64,000 nucleotides of DNA from a bacterium (GCA_037147175.1 JBAWVS010000007.1:7642-71641), one strand, 5' to 3'. Shown: positions 21,393 to 31,165, numbered from the stretch's first letter. Notes: generated by a model not told the origin, from the letters alone. Numbers and translations: made by a program.

Positions 21393-23942
21393 ATGAAAAT
21401 AAACAATTTAAACAAAATTCAATTTGTAGCGCCAATTAATTCTGATGACAAAACAACTAAATCTGTTTTAAATAATAATATTATTTGTAATAACCAGACT
21501 TTTGACAGAAAAATGCCAAGCTTGCATAACTTGAAAGCTAACTATCTTGTGAGTTTTGGAGTAGAACGATCATTTAATCGACCTGAAGTAGGTTCGAGAA
21601 AAAATGAAGAAAAATATTTAAACATACCATTTTATGAAAAAAATGCAAATGATCTGGCAATATTGCTTGGTCCTGACAAGGATGCAATTTTGACTTATGA
21701 CGATAAAACTGCTTTACCGGAGTTGTCATTTCATAGATTTGCAAGCAATGTAAAAAACGGCAATTATAGAAAACAAGGCTTTCAACCTGATACAAATATA
21801 GTAATTTTTAGTCCAACAGACTGGATACGTATAAATAAAGATCCTGAAGTTGCTTTAAGAACTGCAATAAACAAACTTCCAGATCCCGAAGCAAAAACTG
21901 TTGTCCTTATAAAGGATATGAGAACATATTTAGAATATACAGTTGGAAATAAAGATGCACATTCTCTTTATTCAGGTAAATTTTTAGGTGATAATGTCCA
22001 AATTGTTGGATTGATGGATAATTCTTCCTATCAAGAAATAAAAGAATCAAGTTCAATTAAAAAGGATATTAATTTCCTTAAATTGTTCGGAACAGTGAAT
22101 TTAAGTGTTCCCGGAGAAACTGAAACAAAAGAAATACTAAAAAAACAGGGCAAAATATTAAATACTATTATAAAAAGATACGAACCTACAAAAGTTACTA
22201 TATCCGATAATGCTATTGATAAAGCTGTTGATTTGTCAGCTCAAAAAATTGGCGGAGAGTTCCCCGGAAAAGCTTTGAATGTAATAGATTTAGTAATTTC
22301 AGCAAAAGTTAATGAAGTGAAACAAAAAAATCCTAATAACCCAATAAGCGTCAATAGTTCAGACGTTACAAGATTTTTCGAAAAACATTATGGTATTTTA
22401 GAATCACTTGTTGACAAAAATTCTCAATTTAAAAAAGTAGAAATTCCTAAAACAAGATTTTCAGATGTAGGCGGTGCTTCAGACGTAAAAGAAATTCTTA
22501 AAGACGGAATTTTAGCTTATATAAAAAATCCTAAAGAATATTTAAAACACAATACAAAAGCGCCTAAAGGCACATTATTTTACGGTGGTCCGGGCACAGG
22601 AAAGACATTATTAGCAAGAGCACTTGCAGGAGAAGCAGGAGTGCCTTTCTTTAACGCCACAGGCAGTGATTTCGTAGAAGTATACGTTGGAAAAGGAGCT
22701 GCAAGGGTTAGAGAATTGTTCAGAGAAGCCAAAAAAGCTGCTGAAAGTTCTGATAAGAAAACTGCAATTATCTTTATAGACGAGATTGACGCTGTTGCAA
22801 AAAAACGTGGTAATGGTGAAGGTGGAGGAGCTCAAGAGCATGATAATACATTAAATGCGCTTCTTGCTGAAATGGACGGATATAATAAAGACTCCAAAAC
22901 ACATGTTATCGTTATTGGTGCTACAAACCGTAAAGATATTCTTGATCCGGCTATTCTGCGTCCGGGAAGATTTGATGATTCTCTTGAAGTCCCAAATCCG
23001 ACAAGGAACACAAATAGCAGGCTTGAAATATTAAAAATACATACTAAAAATGCACCGTTTAAAGATGCAGCTGATAAAGAGAAAATAATAAACGAAGCTG
23101 CAATAATATCAGCAGGATTGAGCGGAGCAGAATTAGCTGATATGGTAAGCAAGGCAGCAAAGGTAGCAACTAAAAGAGAAAATGATAAATTTATTACTCA
23201 TAATGACTTAATAGAAGGATATCTTCAAGTAAAAGCAGGTCCTATTAAGCATTCGGACGAATCTGACTTAATTAAAACTGTAACTGTTGCACATGAATGC
23301 GGACATGCAAGCACCGGTATAATTCTTAATCATATACTTAAACAGGATATATCATTTATTACTCAGCAGGAAAGAGGCAATTTTCTGGGAGCTGTTTTCT
23401 ATAAACCGGGTAAAGATATGGGTCAGCCAAACTTTGATTCAGTTATTGCTTCTGCTGCAATGAGTTATGCAGGCGGCATAGCAGAAAGCAGATTTCAAAG
23501 CGGCGGACATGATGCAGGTGTTTCTGGTGACCTCAGTAATGCTACAGAATTAATAGAAAAGGCTGTTGAAAATTGGGGATTAGGACCTAATGTAGGTTTT
23601 ACAAAGGTAACTGACAAGAATCGAGATTTATATAAAACTGAAATTAAAGATGATGTTAGGCTATTTACAAAAACCGCAGAAAAAATATCTAGATTAATTA
23701 CTGACTATAACCGAGATTTTATAAGCAAGTATGTAGTCGACTATAAAGCTAATATTGGTAAAGCAGGGAAAACACTGTCAGGTGAAGAATTTAAGAAACT
23801 TCACGATGAATGGCTAAAAAAATCAGGTAAAGATAAAGAAGAGCCGCTATTGCAACAAAAAATCAGTATCTTAATAGATTCTGCAAGAAACGGCAAAATA
23901 CTAACTGATGAAGAATTAGATAACAAAATTAAAAATAAATAA
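21393..23942 (+). CDS. FtsH-like AAA/M41 zinc protease with a degenerate ClpA/B-D1-like N-terminal region in place of the membrane domain
   Basis: 849 residues. 1-60: polar leader with '[12 protein letters not shown]'. About 130-300: resembles the second half of a Clp/Hsp104 D1 AAA domain: Walker-B-like 'TVVLIKDM' (169-176), sensor-1-like '[15 protein letters not shown]' (202-216), then the lid '[20 protein letters not shown]' and '[12 protein letters not shown]' (262-301); no Walker A, and the DE pair is not intact. 350-610: FtsH AAA with 'GGPGTGKT' (398-405), pore loop '[13 protein letters not shown]', 'IIFIDEID' (459-466), 'GATNR' and 'RPGRFD'. 615-850: M41 peptidase with HECGH (634-638) and D713 in '[12 protein letters not shown]' as third zinc ligand. 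No membrane helices, unlike FtsH. Followed by a strong bidirectional terminator. The fused degenerate module is an interpretation by pattern. Confidence 0.85.
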   Translation: MKINNLNKIQFVAPINSDDKTTKSVLNNNIICNNQTFDRKMPSLHNLKANYLVSFGVERSFNRPEVGSRKNEEKYLNIPFYEKNANDLAILLGPDKDAILTYDDKTALPELSFHRFASNVKNGNYRKQGFQPDTNIVIFSPTDWIRINKDPEVALRTAINKLPDPEAKTVVLIKDMRTYLEYTVGNKDAHSLYSGKFLGDNVQIVGLMDNSSYQEIKESSSIKKDINFLKLFGTVNLSVPGETETKEILKKQGKILNTIIKRYEPTKVTISDNAIDKAVDLSAQKIGGEFPGKALNVIDLVISAKVNEVKQKNPNNPISVNSSDVTRFFEKHYGILESLVDKNSQFKKVEIPKTRFSDVGGASDVKEILKDGILAYIKNPKEYLKHNTKAPKGTLFYGGPGTGKTLLARALAGEAGVPFFNATGSDFVEVYVGKGAARVRELFREAKKAAESSDKKTAIIFIDEIDAVAKKRGNGEGGGAQEHDNTLNALLAEMDGYNKDSKTHVIVIGATNRKDILDPAILRPGRFDDSLEVPNPTRNTNSRLEILKIHTKNAPFKDAADKEKIINEAAIISAGLSGAELADMVSKAAKVATKRENDKFITHNDLIEGYLQVKAGPIKHSDESDLIKTVTVAHECGHASTGIILNHILKQDISFITQQERGNFLGAVFYKPGKDMGQPNFDSVIASAAMSYAGGIAESRFQSGGHDAGVSGDLSNATELIEKAVENWGLGPNVGFTKVTDKNRDLYKTEIKDDVRLFTKTAEKISRLITDYNRDFISKYVVDYKANIGKAGKTLSGEEFKKLHDEWLKKSGKDKEEPLLQQKISILIDSARNGKILTDEELDNKIKNK

Positions 23943-23946
23943 TAAA

Positions 23947-23983
23947 AAAAGCGGGTAATTGATTTCAGTCATTACCCGCTTTT
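23947..23983. terminator. Bidirectional intrinsic terminator
   Basis: AAAAGCGGGTAAT, loop, ATTACCCGCTTTT, flanked by A- and T-tracts. It lies between the protease gene and the convergent membrane-protein gene, so it serves both. Confidence 0.9.
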
Positions 23984-23987
23984 AGTT

Positions 23988-24905
23988 TTAATCAAATTTT
24001 AATTTAAAAACATCAATTTGCTTATCGTTCATTAAATAAATCCCTCTTGAATAAAGCTTTATATTATTATTTTCCGATAAGGTAAGCCTGTTTTGCAAAA
24101 GTTCGCTTACAAGAATGTCTCTCGGATTGCAAAGATTCAGGATTTTAGAAGTTATTTCAATATCCACAGAAGTGCTTGCATCACTGAAACTGCAATGACA
24201 GGCGATTTTGTAGTCAAATTTTATATTTAAATCTTGCATACCTTTATTAACTTCTTCAACACGTTCTTTGAAAAAAAGTAAAAATGCTATGAATTTATTT
24301 ATATCTGTAAATATATAACTGTTAAGATTATTTATTCCGCCGACATTTCCATAAGTTTTGCCTGAATACTTTTTATAAGCATTTAGCAGTGAATTTTCAT
24401 AAGCTTCAACGAGACCGCTAGAGAAAAAATCAGAATCTTCTTTTTTTATAAGATATGAGTCTGTTGGTTGGTTTCTAACTAATTTTAATATTACATAAAC
24501 AGTATTGTTTTTTTGTATTTCATTTATAAAATTTTGTTTTTCTTCCTGTTTTTTTCTTAGCTTCTCTTTTTCTTTTAATTTTAATTTCATTTTATCTACA
24601 ATTCGATCAACAAAGTTTAAAATATGTCCGATTAAAGTAAACATAAACGCTATGACTAAAACAACTCCTGCGAAAAATAATATAGTGTAATTAATAGTAA
24701 AATTATTATCATACGTGACACTATATTGAATATAACTTCTAAATGGAGCTACAAGAGGATCTATATATTCACTTAAAATAGCTACAAAAGGCTTAACAAT
24801 ATCGAGATTAACAAGTGTTAATGTCCAATATAAAATAACAACAGGAATTAAAATAAATAAAATTCCTTCAATTAACTTAAATAAACCTTTAATAAATTTA
24901 ATCAA
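23988..24905 (-). CDS. Membrane-anchored protein with a possible degenerate nucleotide-cyclase-like domain
   Basis: A 305-residue protein. Two membrane helices (about 12-33 and 73-95), a charged coiled-coil-like linker ('KMKLKLKEKEKLRKKQEEK', about 105-123), then a soluble domain of about 170 residues. Its segments 'KIACHCSFSDASTSVDIEIT' and 'LNLCNPRDILVSELLQNRL' faintly resemble the class III cyclase fold ('g.a.G....sG......vn.aaRl...a..g.iliS'), without the metal-binding aspartates, so any such domain would be non-catalytic. That reading is weak; hypothetical membrane protein is the safe call. It shares its terminator with the protease gene. Confidence 0.45.
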   Translation of the reverse strand: MIKFIKGLFKLIEGILFILIPVVILYWTLTLVNLDIVKPFVAILSEYIDPLVAPFRSYIQYSVTYDNNFTINYTILFFAGVVLVIAFMFTLIGHILNFVDRIVDKMKLKLKEKEKLRKKQEEKQNFINEIQKNNTVYVILKLVRNQPTDSYLIKKEDSDFFSSGLVEAYENSLLNAYKKYSGKTYGNVGGINNLNSYIFTDINKFIAFLLFFKERVEEVNKGMQDLNIKFDYKIACHCSFSDASTSVDIEITSKILNLCNPRDILVSELLQNRLTLSENNNIKLYSRGIYLMNDKQIDVFKLKFD

Positions 24906-24969
24906 TATCTAACCCCAGCTATAGATGACATAATATTCAGTTTAACAATTTTTTTAATAAATGTATAGA

Positions 24970-25857
24970 TTAAATTAATAAATTATCAATTAATCTTACT
25001 GTTCCTACTTTTGCGGCTATAGCAACAAGGGTATTTGTTTTCAATAAATCAATCGATTTTAGGTTATTTGCATCTAAAATTTCAAAATATTCAAGTTCTG
25101 CCTCAGAACTAAGAAATTGTAAAGCATTATTAATAACCTCTTTTCTTGAAGTTATTCCTGCCTTGTAATCATCTTGAACTTTTCTTAAAACTTTCGACAA
25201 AGTAAGAGCTGTTATTCTCTCACTATCAGACAAATAAGCATTTCTTGAGCTGCATGCTAGACCATCAGTGTCTCTAATTATAGGACAACCAATAATTTCA
25301 ATCGGAATATTTAAATCTCTGACAATTTTTTTGATAATTATGAGCTGTTGAGCGTCTTTTTGTCCGAAATAAGCTTTGTCAGACTGAACAATGTTAAAAA
25401 GTTTTAGAACTATAGTTGTTACACCGTCAAAATGCCCTATTCTTGATTTTCCGCATAATTTGTCCTGATAAGAAGAAGGCGAAACAACTTTTGTTAAATC
25501 TTTCATTTCAAAATCGGCTTCAGGATAAATTTCTTGGGGTGTCGGTGCAAAAATAAAATCCACATTATTTTTTGAACATAATTTTTTGTCAGCTTCAATT
25601 TGTCTTGGGTATTTGTCGTAATCTTCGTTAGGACCAAACTGAATAGGATTAACAAAAATACTGACAACAACCCTGTCGCATTGCTCGCGCGCTTTTTTTA
25701 TAAGGCTTTCATGCCCGATATGAAGAGCACCCATCGTTGGAACAAAGCCTATTACAAGATTTTGGCTTTTCCACTCTTTTATAATTTCTCTTAAACTATT
25801 AATTTCTGTTAGTATTTCAGTTGATGTTTTCAAGTTTATCTCTTTCTTTTTTATCAA
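24970..25857 (-). CDS. panC: Pantothenate synthetase
   Basis: A 295-residue enzyme joining pantoate and beta-alanine with ATP to give pantothenate. The HIGH motif is in 'VPTMGALHIGHESLI' (H46-x-G-H49). 'VVSIFVNPIQFGPNEDYDKY' and 'HFDGVTTIVLKLFNIVQSDK' are the substrate-binding blocks. 'YFGQKDAQQLIIIKKIV' and 'GLACSSRNAYLS' (the KMSKS-equivalent) complete the set. The longest frame uses a TTG at 25857 and overlaps panB by 41 bp; a second TTG at 25833 has AAAGAG upstream and may be the true start. It is third in the yvcK-panB-panC run. Confidence 0.95.
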   Translation of the reverse strand: MIKKKEINLKTSTEILTEINSLREIIKEWKSQNLVIGFVPTMGALHIGHESLIKKAREQCDRVVVSIFVNPIQFGPNEDYDKYPRQIEADKKLCSKNNVDFIFAPTPQEIYPEADFEMKDLTKVVSPSSYQDKLCGKSRIGHFDGVTTIVLKLFNIVQSDKAYFGQKDAQQLIIIKKIVRDLNIPIEIIGCPIIRDTDGLACSSRNAYLSDSERITALTLSKVLRKVQDDYKAGITSRKEVINNALQFLSSEAELEYFEILDANNLKSIDLLKTNTLVAIAAKVGTVRLIDNLLI

Positions 25858-26668
25858 GGCTGAAAACTTCCTGTTCTGAGGGGAATTTTTCAGAAATTAC
25901 ATCTTCTATATATGAAGAAACAGCTTTTTTTGTTATTTCGCAAATATTAGCATATTTTCTGGCAAATTTTGGAGTAAAGTCTTGATATTTGCCCAAAATA
26001 TCGTCTATTACAAGAATTTGACCCGAACAATATTTGCCTGCTCCAATCCCGATTGTTGGGATAGAAAGTTTTTCTGTTATATACTTTGCAGATTCTTCAG
26101 GAACCATTTCCAGCACTAATCCGAAAGCTCCTGCTTTTTCTATTTCTTTTGCCTGCTCGAGTATCTTTTTTGTTGCTTCAAAATTTTTTCCCTGAACCTT
26201 AAACCCGCCCAGTGTCTGCAAAAATTGCGGTGTAAAGCCCAGATGTGCCAGTACCGGAATGCCGGCTTCGACAGATTTTTTTATACAATTAATTATATGC
26301 TCGGATCCGCCTTCATATTTTACTGCATTAGCCCCTGCTTCTTTAATAAAACGTCCTGCATTAAATAAAGCTGTCTTTTCATCAACTTGATAACTCATAA
26401 AAGGCATATCAGCAACAACCATTGAAGTTTTTACTGCTCTTGTAACAGCTTTTGTGTGGTGCAGCATCTCTTCCATCGTTATCGATAGAGTATTCGGATG
26501 CCCTAATGCAACCATCGCAAGAGAATCCCCAACAAGTACAATATCTATTCCGATTTCATCCAGTGCTTTTGCTGTAGAGTAGTCATAAGCAGTTAATGCA
26601 GTGATTTTTCTGCCTGATTTCTTGTATTTCAATAATTTATTTACTGTAACAGGTTTTATATCAGTCAT
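25817..26668 (-). CDS. panB: 3-methyl-2-oxobutanoate hydroxymethyltransferase
   Basis: A 283-residue TIM-barrel enzyme making ketopantoate from alpha-ketoisovalerate, using methylene-tetrahydrofolate. Recognised by 'ITALTAYDYSTAKALDEIGI', 'VLVGDSLAMVALGHPNTLS', 'FMSYQVDEKTALFNAGRF', 'VLAHLGFTPQ' and 'TIGIGAGKYCSGQILVIDDI'. The metal-binding Asp and Glu and the catalytic Glu ('LEMVPEE') are in place. It starts 11 bp after the end of the yvcK-like gene and overlaps panC, so the three form an operon. Confidence 0.96.
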   Translation of the reverse strand: MTDIKPVTVNKLLKYKKSGRKITALTAYDYSTAKALDEIGIDIVLVGDSLAMVALGHPNTLSITMEEMLHHTKAVTRAVKTSMVVADMPFMSYQVDEKTALFNAGRFIKEAGANAVKYEGGSEHIINCIKKSVEAGIPVLAHLGFTPQFLQTLGGFKVQGKNFEATKKILEQAKEIEKAGAFGLVLEMVPEESAKYITEKLSIPTIGIGAGKYCSGQILVIDDILGKYQDFTPKFARKYANICEITKKAVSSYIEDVISEKFPSEQEVFSLDKKERDKLENIN

Positions 26669-26679
26669 ATTGCCAAACT

Positions 26680-28020
26680 CTAGTCATTTTGCTCTTCATA
26701 GTATTCACAAGTTTCATCGGCAGAATTTTTATCAGACCCTTTATACCAACTGTAAATTATTTTTGTAATTCTTTGCGCACTGTGGCGAACATAACCTTCT
26801 TTATTTTCTTCTGTTAATCGTCTGATTAATACTTTTAGTCCGAGATCTTTAACTTTATCTAAATCATATTGAACAGGAAATGAGTTTGCTACTTTGTACT
26901 TATTTGCCAGATTTTCAGGCAAAGTGTCATTTATGAGCACAGTATCAATAATATTTTCGTGTTTTGAGTGATCAAGAATTGCTTTTACATGATCATACAC
27001 GCTATATCCGTCTGTTTCACCGGGTTGGGTCATTATATTACATATATATATTTTCTTGGCAGTCGATCTTGAGACGGCTTCGGTTATTTCAGAGATTAAA
27101 AGATTAGGGATTACACTTGTATAAAGGCTGCCCGGCCCCATTATAATAATGTCAGCTTCTTCTATAGCATAAATTACATCATCTAGAGCTTTTAAGTTTT
27201 CCGGCGTAGCTCCTAACCTTTTTATTTTTCCTCCTGCATCAGGAATATTTGATTCCCCGTAGACTATGCGTCCATCTTCCAATTCCGCATAAAGCTTCAT
27301 ATCATCCAGAGTAGAAGGCAGTACTCGTCCTCTTATCGCAAGAACTTTTGAAGATTCTTTGACGGCAGAAACCATATCGCCGGTAATTGCACACAAAGCA
27401 GTCAGAAAAAGATTTCCGAAGCTATGTCCTTCTAAGCCATGACCGTTTACAAATCTATATTGAAACAACTCTGTAACGAGATTTTCTTCATTAGCAAGAG
27501 CCGCAATGCAGTTTCTTATATCACCGGGAGGCAAAACGCCCATTTCTTCTCGTAATCTGCCAGAACTTCCACCGTCATCACCGACAGTAACAACGGCTGT
27601 TAAGTTTCCTGTTATATGTTTTAAGCCTTTTAGTATAGTATTTAGCCCTGTACCGCCGCCTATTGTGACAATTTTTGGTCCTCTATTAAGTTTTCTTTTG
27701 AGATAAAGATTTTGAAGAAGATGCGCACTGGGGTCTATAGCGTTTATTATCGTGTTGTTTACTCTTTTCCATCCCAAAATATAGATCATAAGACCGATTA
27801 AAATAGCAAAACCACCGGTATAGTTTGTTGGAAGTTGTATTGCTATTGTTTTAATAAATTCCATAAACTGATGAATAGGGTGCAGGTCAAGCAAAATTGC
27901 TATCCCTATAATAAGAAAAACTGTTCCGCTAAACATTAAAAACAGCCATCTCTTTATCTCAAGTCCCGGTAAAAACCAGGCTAAAAAATCGGGTTTGTCG
28001 TTTCTCATTTTATAACTCAA
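26680..28020 (-). CDS. yvcK: YvcK/CofD-family protein with a two-helix membrane anchor
   Basis: A 446-residue protein. Two membrane helices at the N-terminus (about 24-44 and 68-85, 'GGFAILIGLMIYILGW'). The CofD-like domain follows: 'KIVTIGGGTGLNTILKGLKH', 'AVVTVGDDGGSSGRLREEMG' with 'VLPPGDIRNCIAALA', 'GHSFGNLFLTAL' and 'IIMGPGSLYTSVIPNLL'. YvcK (GlmR) binds UDP-sugars and steers carbon to cell-wall precursors in Bacillus and Mycobacterium; the N-terminal anchor is seen in some lineages, including cyanobacteria. It is first in an operon with panB and panC. Residues after 420 are an acidic tail. Confidence 0.85.
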   Translation of the reverse strand: MSYKMRNDKPDFLAWFLPGLEIKRWLFLMFSGTVFLIIGIAILLDLHPIHQFMEFIKTIAIQLPTNYTGGFAILIGLMIYILGWKRVNNTIINAIDPSAHLLQNLYLKRKLNRGPKIVTIGGGTGLNTILKGLKHITGNLTAVVTVGDDGGSSGRLREEMGVLPPGDIRNCIAALANEENLVTELFQYRFVNGHGLEGHSFGNLFLTALCAITGDMVSAVKESSKVLAIRGRVLPSTLDDMKLYAELEDGRIVYGESNIPDAGGKIKRLGATPENLKALDDVIYAIEEADIIIMGPGSLYTSVIPNLLISEITEAVSRSTAKKIYICNIMTQPGETDGYSVYDHVKAILDHSKHENIIDTVLINDTLPENLANKYKVANSFPVQYDLDKVKDLGLKVLIRRLTEENKEGYVRHSAQRITKIIYSWYKGSDKNSADETCEYYEEQND

Positions 28021-28251
28021 TTCTGAATATCATATATTTTATCTTTAAAATAATGATTACCTACGAATTATCTTACATTTTTCTGATTAAATCAGCACAT
28101 ATATACATAATAGTTACATATTGAAATAAAAAAACTAGCTTAATATATCTTAATAAATTCCTTTTTAAAAAGCAATTATTTTAGATATATTGTTTTTATA
28201 TATATATAAGATAATAAAATAATATTTGTTATATAAAATTAAGGAGAACAA

Positions 28252-29733
28252 ATGAGCATTCAGAACCTTTACAATTCAAACTACCTTAACAATTCCGGCT
28301 CTTATCAAAGTTATGCTTATGCGCAGGCAGGAATGTTTGGTTTTCAACAACAATCCACTGTTTTTGGAAATTGTCTACCTCAGCAAGCACAACAAGGCAG
28401 ACATCCACATCATCAACGTCATCAGCATCCTCATCACCCTCAACAGCAAGCTAATAATGCAAACCAAAATATGTCTTCACCTCTTAATTCACTATTACCA
28501 ATGTTACTTAGCTTATTAGGAAATAATCAAAACTGCCAAAGACCAGGTTATCCTCAAGGTTATCCTCAACAATATGCCAACCAAGGTGGCAACCAAAATT
28601 CATTATTAAGCGGATTAGCTTCATTATTTAGCGGACTTGGCTCAACTCAACAAGGTTATTCCCCATATCAAGCCAACTATGGCAATGCAAATAACGGATT
28701 TGGCGGATTTGGCGGATTCAACCCAACACAATCATATTCGCCTCTCCAAGGTAATTTCGGTTTTGCAAATAATGGATGCGGTAATACAAATAACGGATTT
28801 GGCTCTGCATTCAACGGATTTGGCGGAACACAAGGCTTTCAAGGTGATTTCAGTAATTCAAGTTTTGGATTAGCTTTATTATACGGAGAATTTAATTCAT
28901 CACAACAAAATTATCCAACATTTCAAGGTAATTACGGAAATATAAGTAATCATCATAATGCTTGCTCAAACAGCTATACAGAAAATGCATGGCCTCCAAT
29001 TACACAACAAAACGATTACGCAGAATCTAACCAAGAAGCAACCATACCTCCTATGTGTTCACATCATGATGCCGTAGGATGCAGACCTACAGATATTGAA
29101 ACAAATATCAGCGATACATCTGTCTGGGGCGATCCTCACTATCAAGCAAAAGGTTCCGACGGTACTACTGACATTAACTTTACTCATAACGGTACTACAG
29201 GCGATACATATAACGTATTTCAAGGCGACGGATATGAAGTAGACGGAAAATACGGATTAGCCGGCAATGACGTAAACAAAATATTAGACGCAAATATTAA
29301 AGACGGCAATGATTTGATTAATTACAATGTAAATGGAGAAACATCAATCAACGGAAAAAAATTAAATGATGGAGAAACAATAACACTGGCAGACGGAACA
29401 AAAATTAGCCAAAAAGGTACAAATATGACAATGGATACCAAAGATGGTAATTCTTCAATAGGTTTCAGAAATAATGATGGTATCTGCCTTGATCCTACAG
29501 GAAAATTCACCAACATCGGCGGTATACTCGGAACAGCAATAGCTCAAAATAAAAATCTAACAGAAGAAGAAGCAAATAAATTCGATATTACAAACACCAA
29601 AACAGCTGCTTCAGACGCAAAAACAACTGCTGCCGATACAAAAGCAACCGCTGCTGATACAAAAGCTGCCAAGAAAAAAGAAACTACAAAAAAAGAAACT
29701 ACAAAAAAGGACACAGCTACCACAAAAGCTTAA
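28252..29733 (+). CDS. Low-complexity His/Gln/Asn/Gly-rich protein with a WGDPH (DUF1521-like) domain
   Basis: 493 residues, no signal peptide. 1-120: Gln/Asn-rich with a His cluster ('GRHPHHQRHQHPHHPQQQ', about 49-66). 120-235: short repeats such as 'NNGFGGFGGF' and 'SPLQGNFGFANNG'. 291-440: a folded part starting 'VWGDPHYQAKGSDG', with 'DTYNVFQGDGYEVDGKYGL' and 'SINGKKLNDGETITLADGTK', matching DUF1521-like domains often found in secreted or surface proteins. 455-493: Ala/Thr/Lys-rich tail of short repeats ('DTKATAADTKAAKK', then KKETT twice). AAGGAG precedes the ATG. Without a Sec signal, export would need another route. The His patch could bind metal. Confidence 0.7.
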   Translation: MSIQNLYNSNYLNNSGSYQSYAYAQAGMFGFQQQSTVFGNCLPQQAQQGRHPHHQRHQHPHHPQQQANNANQNMSSPLNSLLPMLLSLLGNNQNCQRPGYPQGYPQQYANQGGNQNSLLSGLASLFSGLGSTQQGYSPYQANYGNANNGFGGFGGFNPTQSYSPLQGNFGFANNGCGNTNNGFGSAFNGFGGTQGFQGDFSNSSFGLALLYGEFNSSQQNYPTFQGNYGNISNHHNACSNSYTENAWPPITQQNDYAESNQEATIPPMCSHHDAVGCRPTDIETNISDTSVWGDPHYQAKGSDGTTDINFTHNGTTGDTYNVFQGDGYEVDGKYGLAGNDVNKILDANIKDGNDLINYNVNGETSINGKKLNDGETITLADGTKISQKGTNMTMDTKDGNSSIGFRNNDGICLDPTGKFTNIGGILGTAIAQNKNLTEEEANKFDITNTKTAASDAKTTAADTKATAADTKAAKKKETTKKETTKKDTATTKA

Positions 29734-29744
29734 CAAATAAGATT

Positions 29745-30359
29745 TTATAAATAATTTTCTAAAATCTTAATCACATCAATATAGACATTTTCAATTTCCT
29801 GATTTGCGTCAATTACCTTGATTCTGTCAGGAAATTGTTTTGCTAATTCAAGAAATCCGAACCTTACTTTCTGATGAAACTCTTTTGCTTCTGACTCAAG
29901 TCTGTCTTTTGTTGTACCGACACGAGTTTGAGCAACATCTGTACTTACATCAAAAACAAATGTTAAATCAGGCAAATATGACTTAGTGACTATATTATTC
30001 AACATTATTATTTCTTCTATATCCAAACCCCTTGCATAACCTTGATATGCAACAGAAGAATCTATGTATCTGTCACATAAAACGACTTTGCCTTCATTAA
30101 GTGCAGGGATGATTTTTTGATCCACATGCTGCGCTCTGTCAGCTAAATATAGAAATAATTCGCATTTATCAGCAATTTTACCTTCGTGATGAAGTAAAAT
30201 CTCTCTTATCTTTACACCAAGAGGTGTGCCGCCAGGATCTCTCGTTGAAACAACTTCATAACCTTTTTTTTGAAGAAAATCGGCAGTCATTTTAAGTTGA
30301 GTTGACTTTCCTGAGCCGTCCGCCCCTTCGAAAGTTATAAATAATCCTTTTTTAATCAC
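29745..30359 (-). CDS. tmk: Thymidylate kinase
   Basis: A 204-residue kinase phosphorylating dTMP to dTDP. P-loop 'EGADGSGKST' (11-20), 'STRDPGGTPLGVKIREILL' (the DR-containing dTMP contact), 'ADRAQHVDQKIIPAL', and 'VVLCDRYIDSSVAYQGYARG' with DRYxxSS. 'LPDLTFVFDVSTDVAQTRV' opens the lid region. It is convergent with the low-complexity surface protein gene, 11 bp apart, with no obvious terminator between them. ATG start with AAGGA upstream. Confidence 0.95.
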   Translation of the reverse strand: MIKKGLFITFEGADGSGKSTQLKMTADFLQKKGYEVVSTRDPGGTPLGVKIREILLHHEGKIADKCELFLYLADRAQHVDQKIIPALNEGKVVLCDRYIDSSVAYQGYARGLDIEEIIMLNNIVTKSYLPDLTFVFDVSTDVAQTRVGTTKDRLESEAKEFHQKVRFGFLELAKQFPDRIKVIDANQEIENVYIDVIKILENYL

Positions 30360-30559
30360 TCATTTATTCCTTTTCATATCATATATTTAATCATAATTGA
30401 TAAAGGTTTATTGTCTACACTTAAAAAGATTGCTTTAGCAATAATTGTCTAACTAACAAAGTAATATACAAATTAGACAATTCCATTTTTTGAGATAAAA
30501 TTAATGATATATCTGGACATTGCTGTTTGAAGCAGGCTGGTTCAGGAGGACAAAGAAAA

Positions 30560-30583
30560 ATGGAGAAACGGGAAATTGGCTAA
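30560..30583 (+). promoter_or_regulatory. Short leader open frame (MEKREIG) overlapping the pgsA-like start
   Basis: ATG 30560 has a strong AGGAGG (30544-30549) and reads seven codons before TAA at 30581-30583. It overlaps the TTG start of the next gene (30576) by 8 bp in another frame. This arrangement suggests translational coupling, with ribosomes ending the leader and restarting on the gene. Confidence 0.4.
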
Positions 30584-31163
30584 TTTTATTTCAATATTAA
30601 GAACAATTCTGGCATTTGTGGTTATAGCAATGCTTTTTATTAAAGGTGATAAAGTTTATTGGTCTGCTTTCGGATTAACTATTATTGTAATCTGGATGGA
30701 CGGACTTGACGGATATATTGCCAGAAAATTCAATGAATGTTCAAAATTTGGAGCGCTTCTGGACATATTAAGCGACAGAATTGTTGAAAATGTTTTCTGG
30801 ATATCCTTTGCTGTATTAGGATGGATTGGCTTATGGATTCCTCTAGTGGTCATGACAAGAGGAATTATCACAGACAGCTTGAGAAGTCTTGCCCTTGAAC
30901 AGGGATATACGGCTTTTGGCTCAACCACAATGATGACAAACAAAATCGGAAAGTTTATTGTAGCTTCAAATTTTTGCAGATTTACGTATGCTGTTTGCAA
31001 AGCCGTTGCATTTGCTCTTTTGATTGCTGCTCACGTGCCTGCTGATTACCCTTATAAGTCAGTTGTAAGTCTTATTGCTTATGCAAGTGTTTATATTTCG
31101 GTGTTCTTTTGCGTTGCTAGAGGAATCCCCGTAATTATTGAAAGTAAAAGATTTTTAAAATAA
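30576..31163 (+). CDS. CDP-alcohol phosphatidyltransferase (PgsA-like)
   Basis: A 195-residue integral membrane enzyme. The CDP-alcohol motif DG-x2-AR-x8-G-x3-D-x3-D is present as 'MDGLDGYIARKFNECSKFGA' running into 'LLDILSDRI'. Several membrane helices ('ILRTILAFVVIAMLFI', 'LGWIGLWIPLVVMTRGII', 'LIAYASVYISVFFCVARGI') surround it. The family transfers a phosphatidyl group from CDP-diacylglycerol to an alcohol, with glycerol-3-phosphate the commonest acceptor (phosphatidylglycerophosphate synthase). The start is a TTG with only a weak ribosome site of its own; the strong site belongs to the short leader frame. trmL starts 2 bp after its stop. Confidence 0.82.
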   Translation: MANFISILRTILAFVVIAMLFIKGDKVYWSAFGLTIIVIWMDGLDGYIARKFNECSKFGALLDILSDRIVENVFWISFAVLGWIGLWIPLVVMTRGIITDSLRSLALEQGYTAFGSTTMMTNKIGKFIVASNFCRFTYAVCKAVAFALLIAAHVPADYPYKSVVSLIAYASVYISVFFCVARGIPVIIESKRFLK

Positions 31164-31165
31164 CA

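Noticed and set aside
22611-23152. Minus-strand open frames inside the protease gene
   Set aside because: They oppose intact AAA motifs and have no start signals or domains.
23988-24905. Functional adenylate/guanylate cyclase
   Set aside because: The resemblance is confined to short segments and the metal-binding aspartates are missing.
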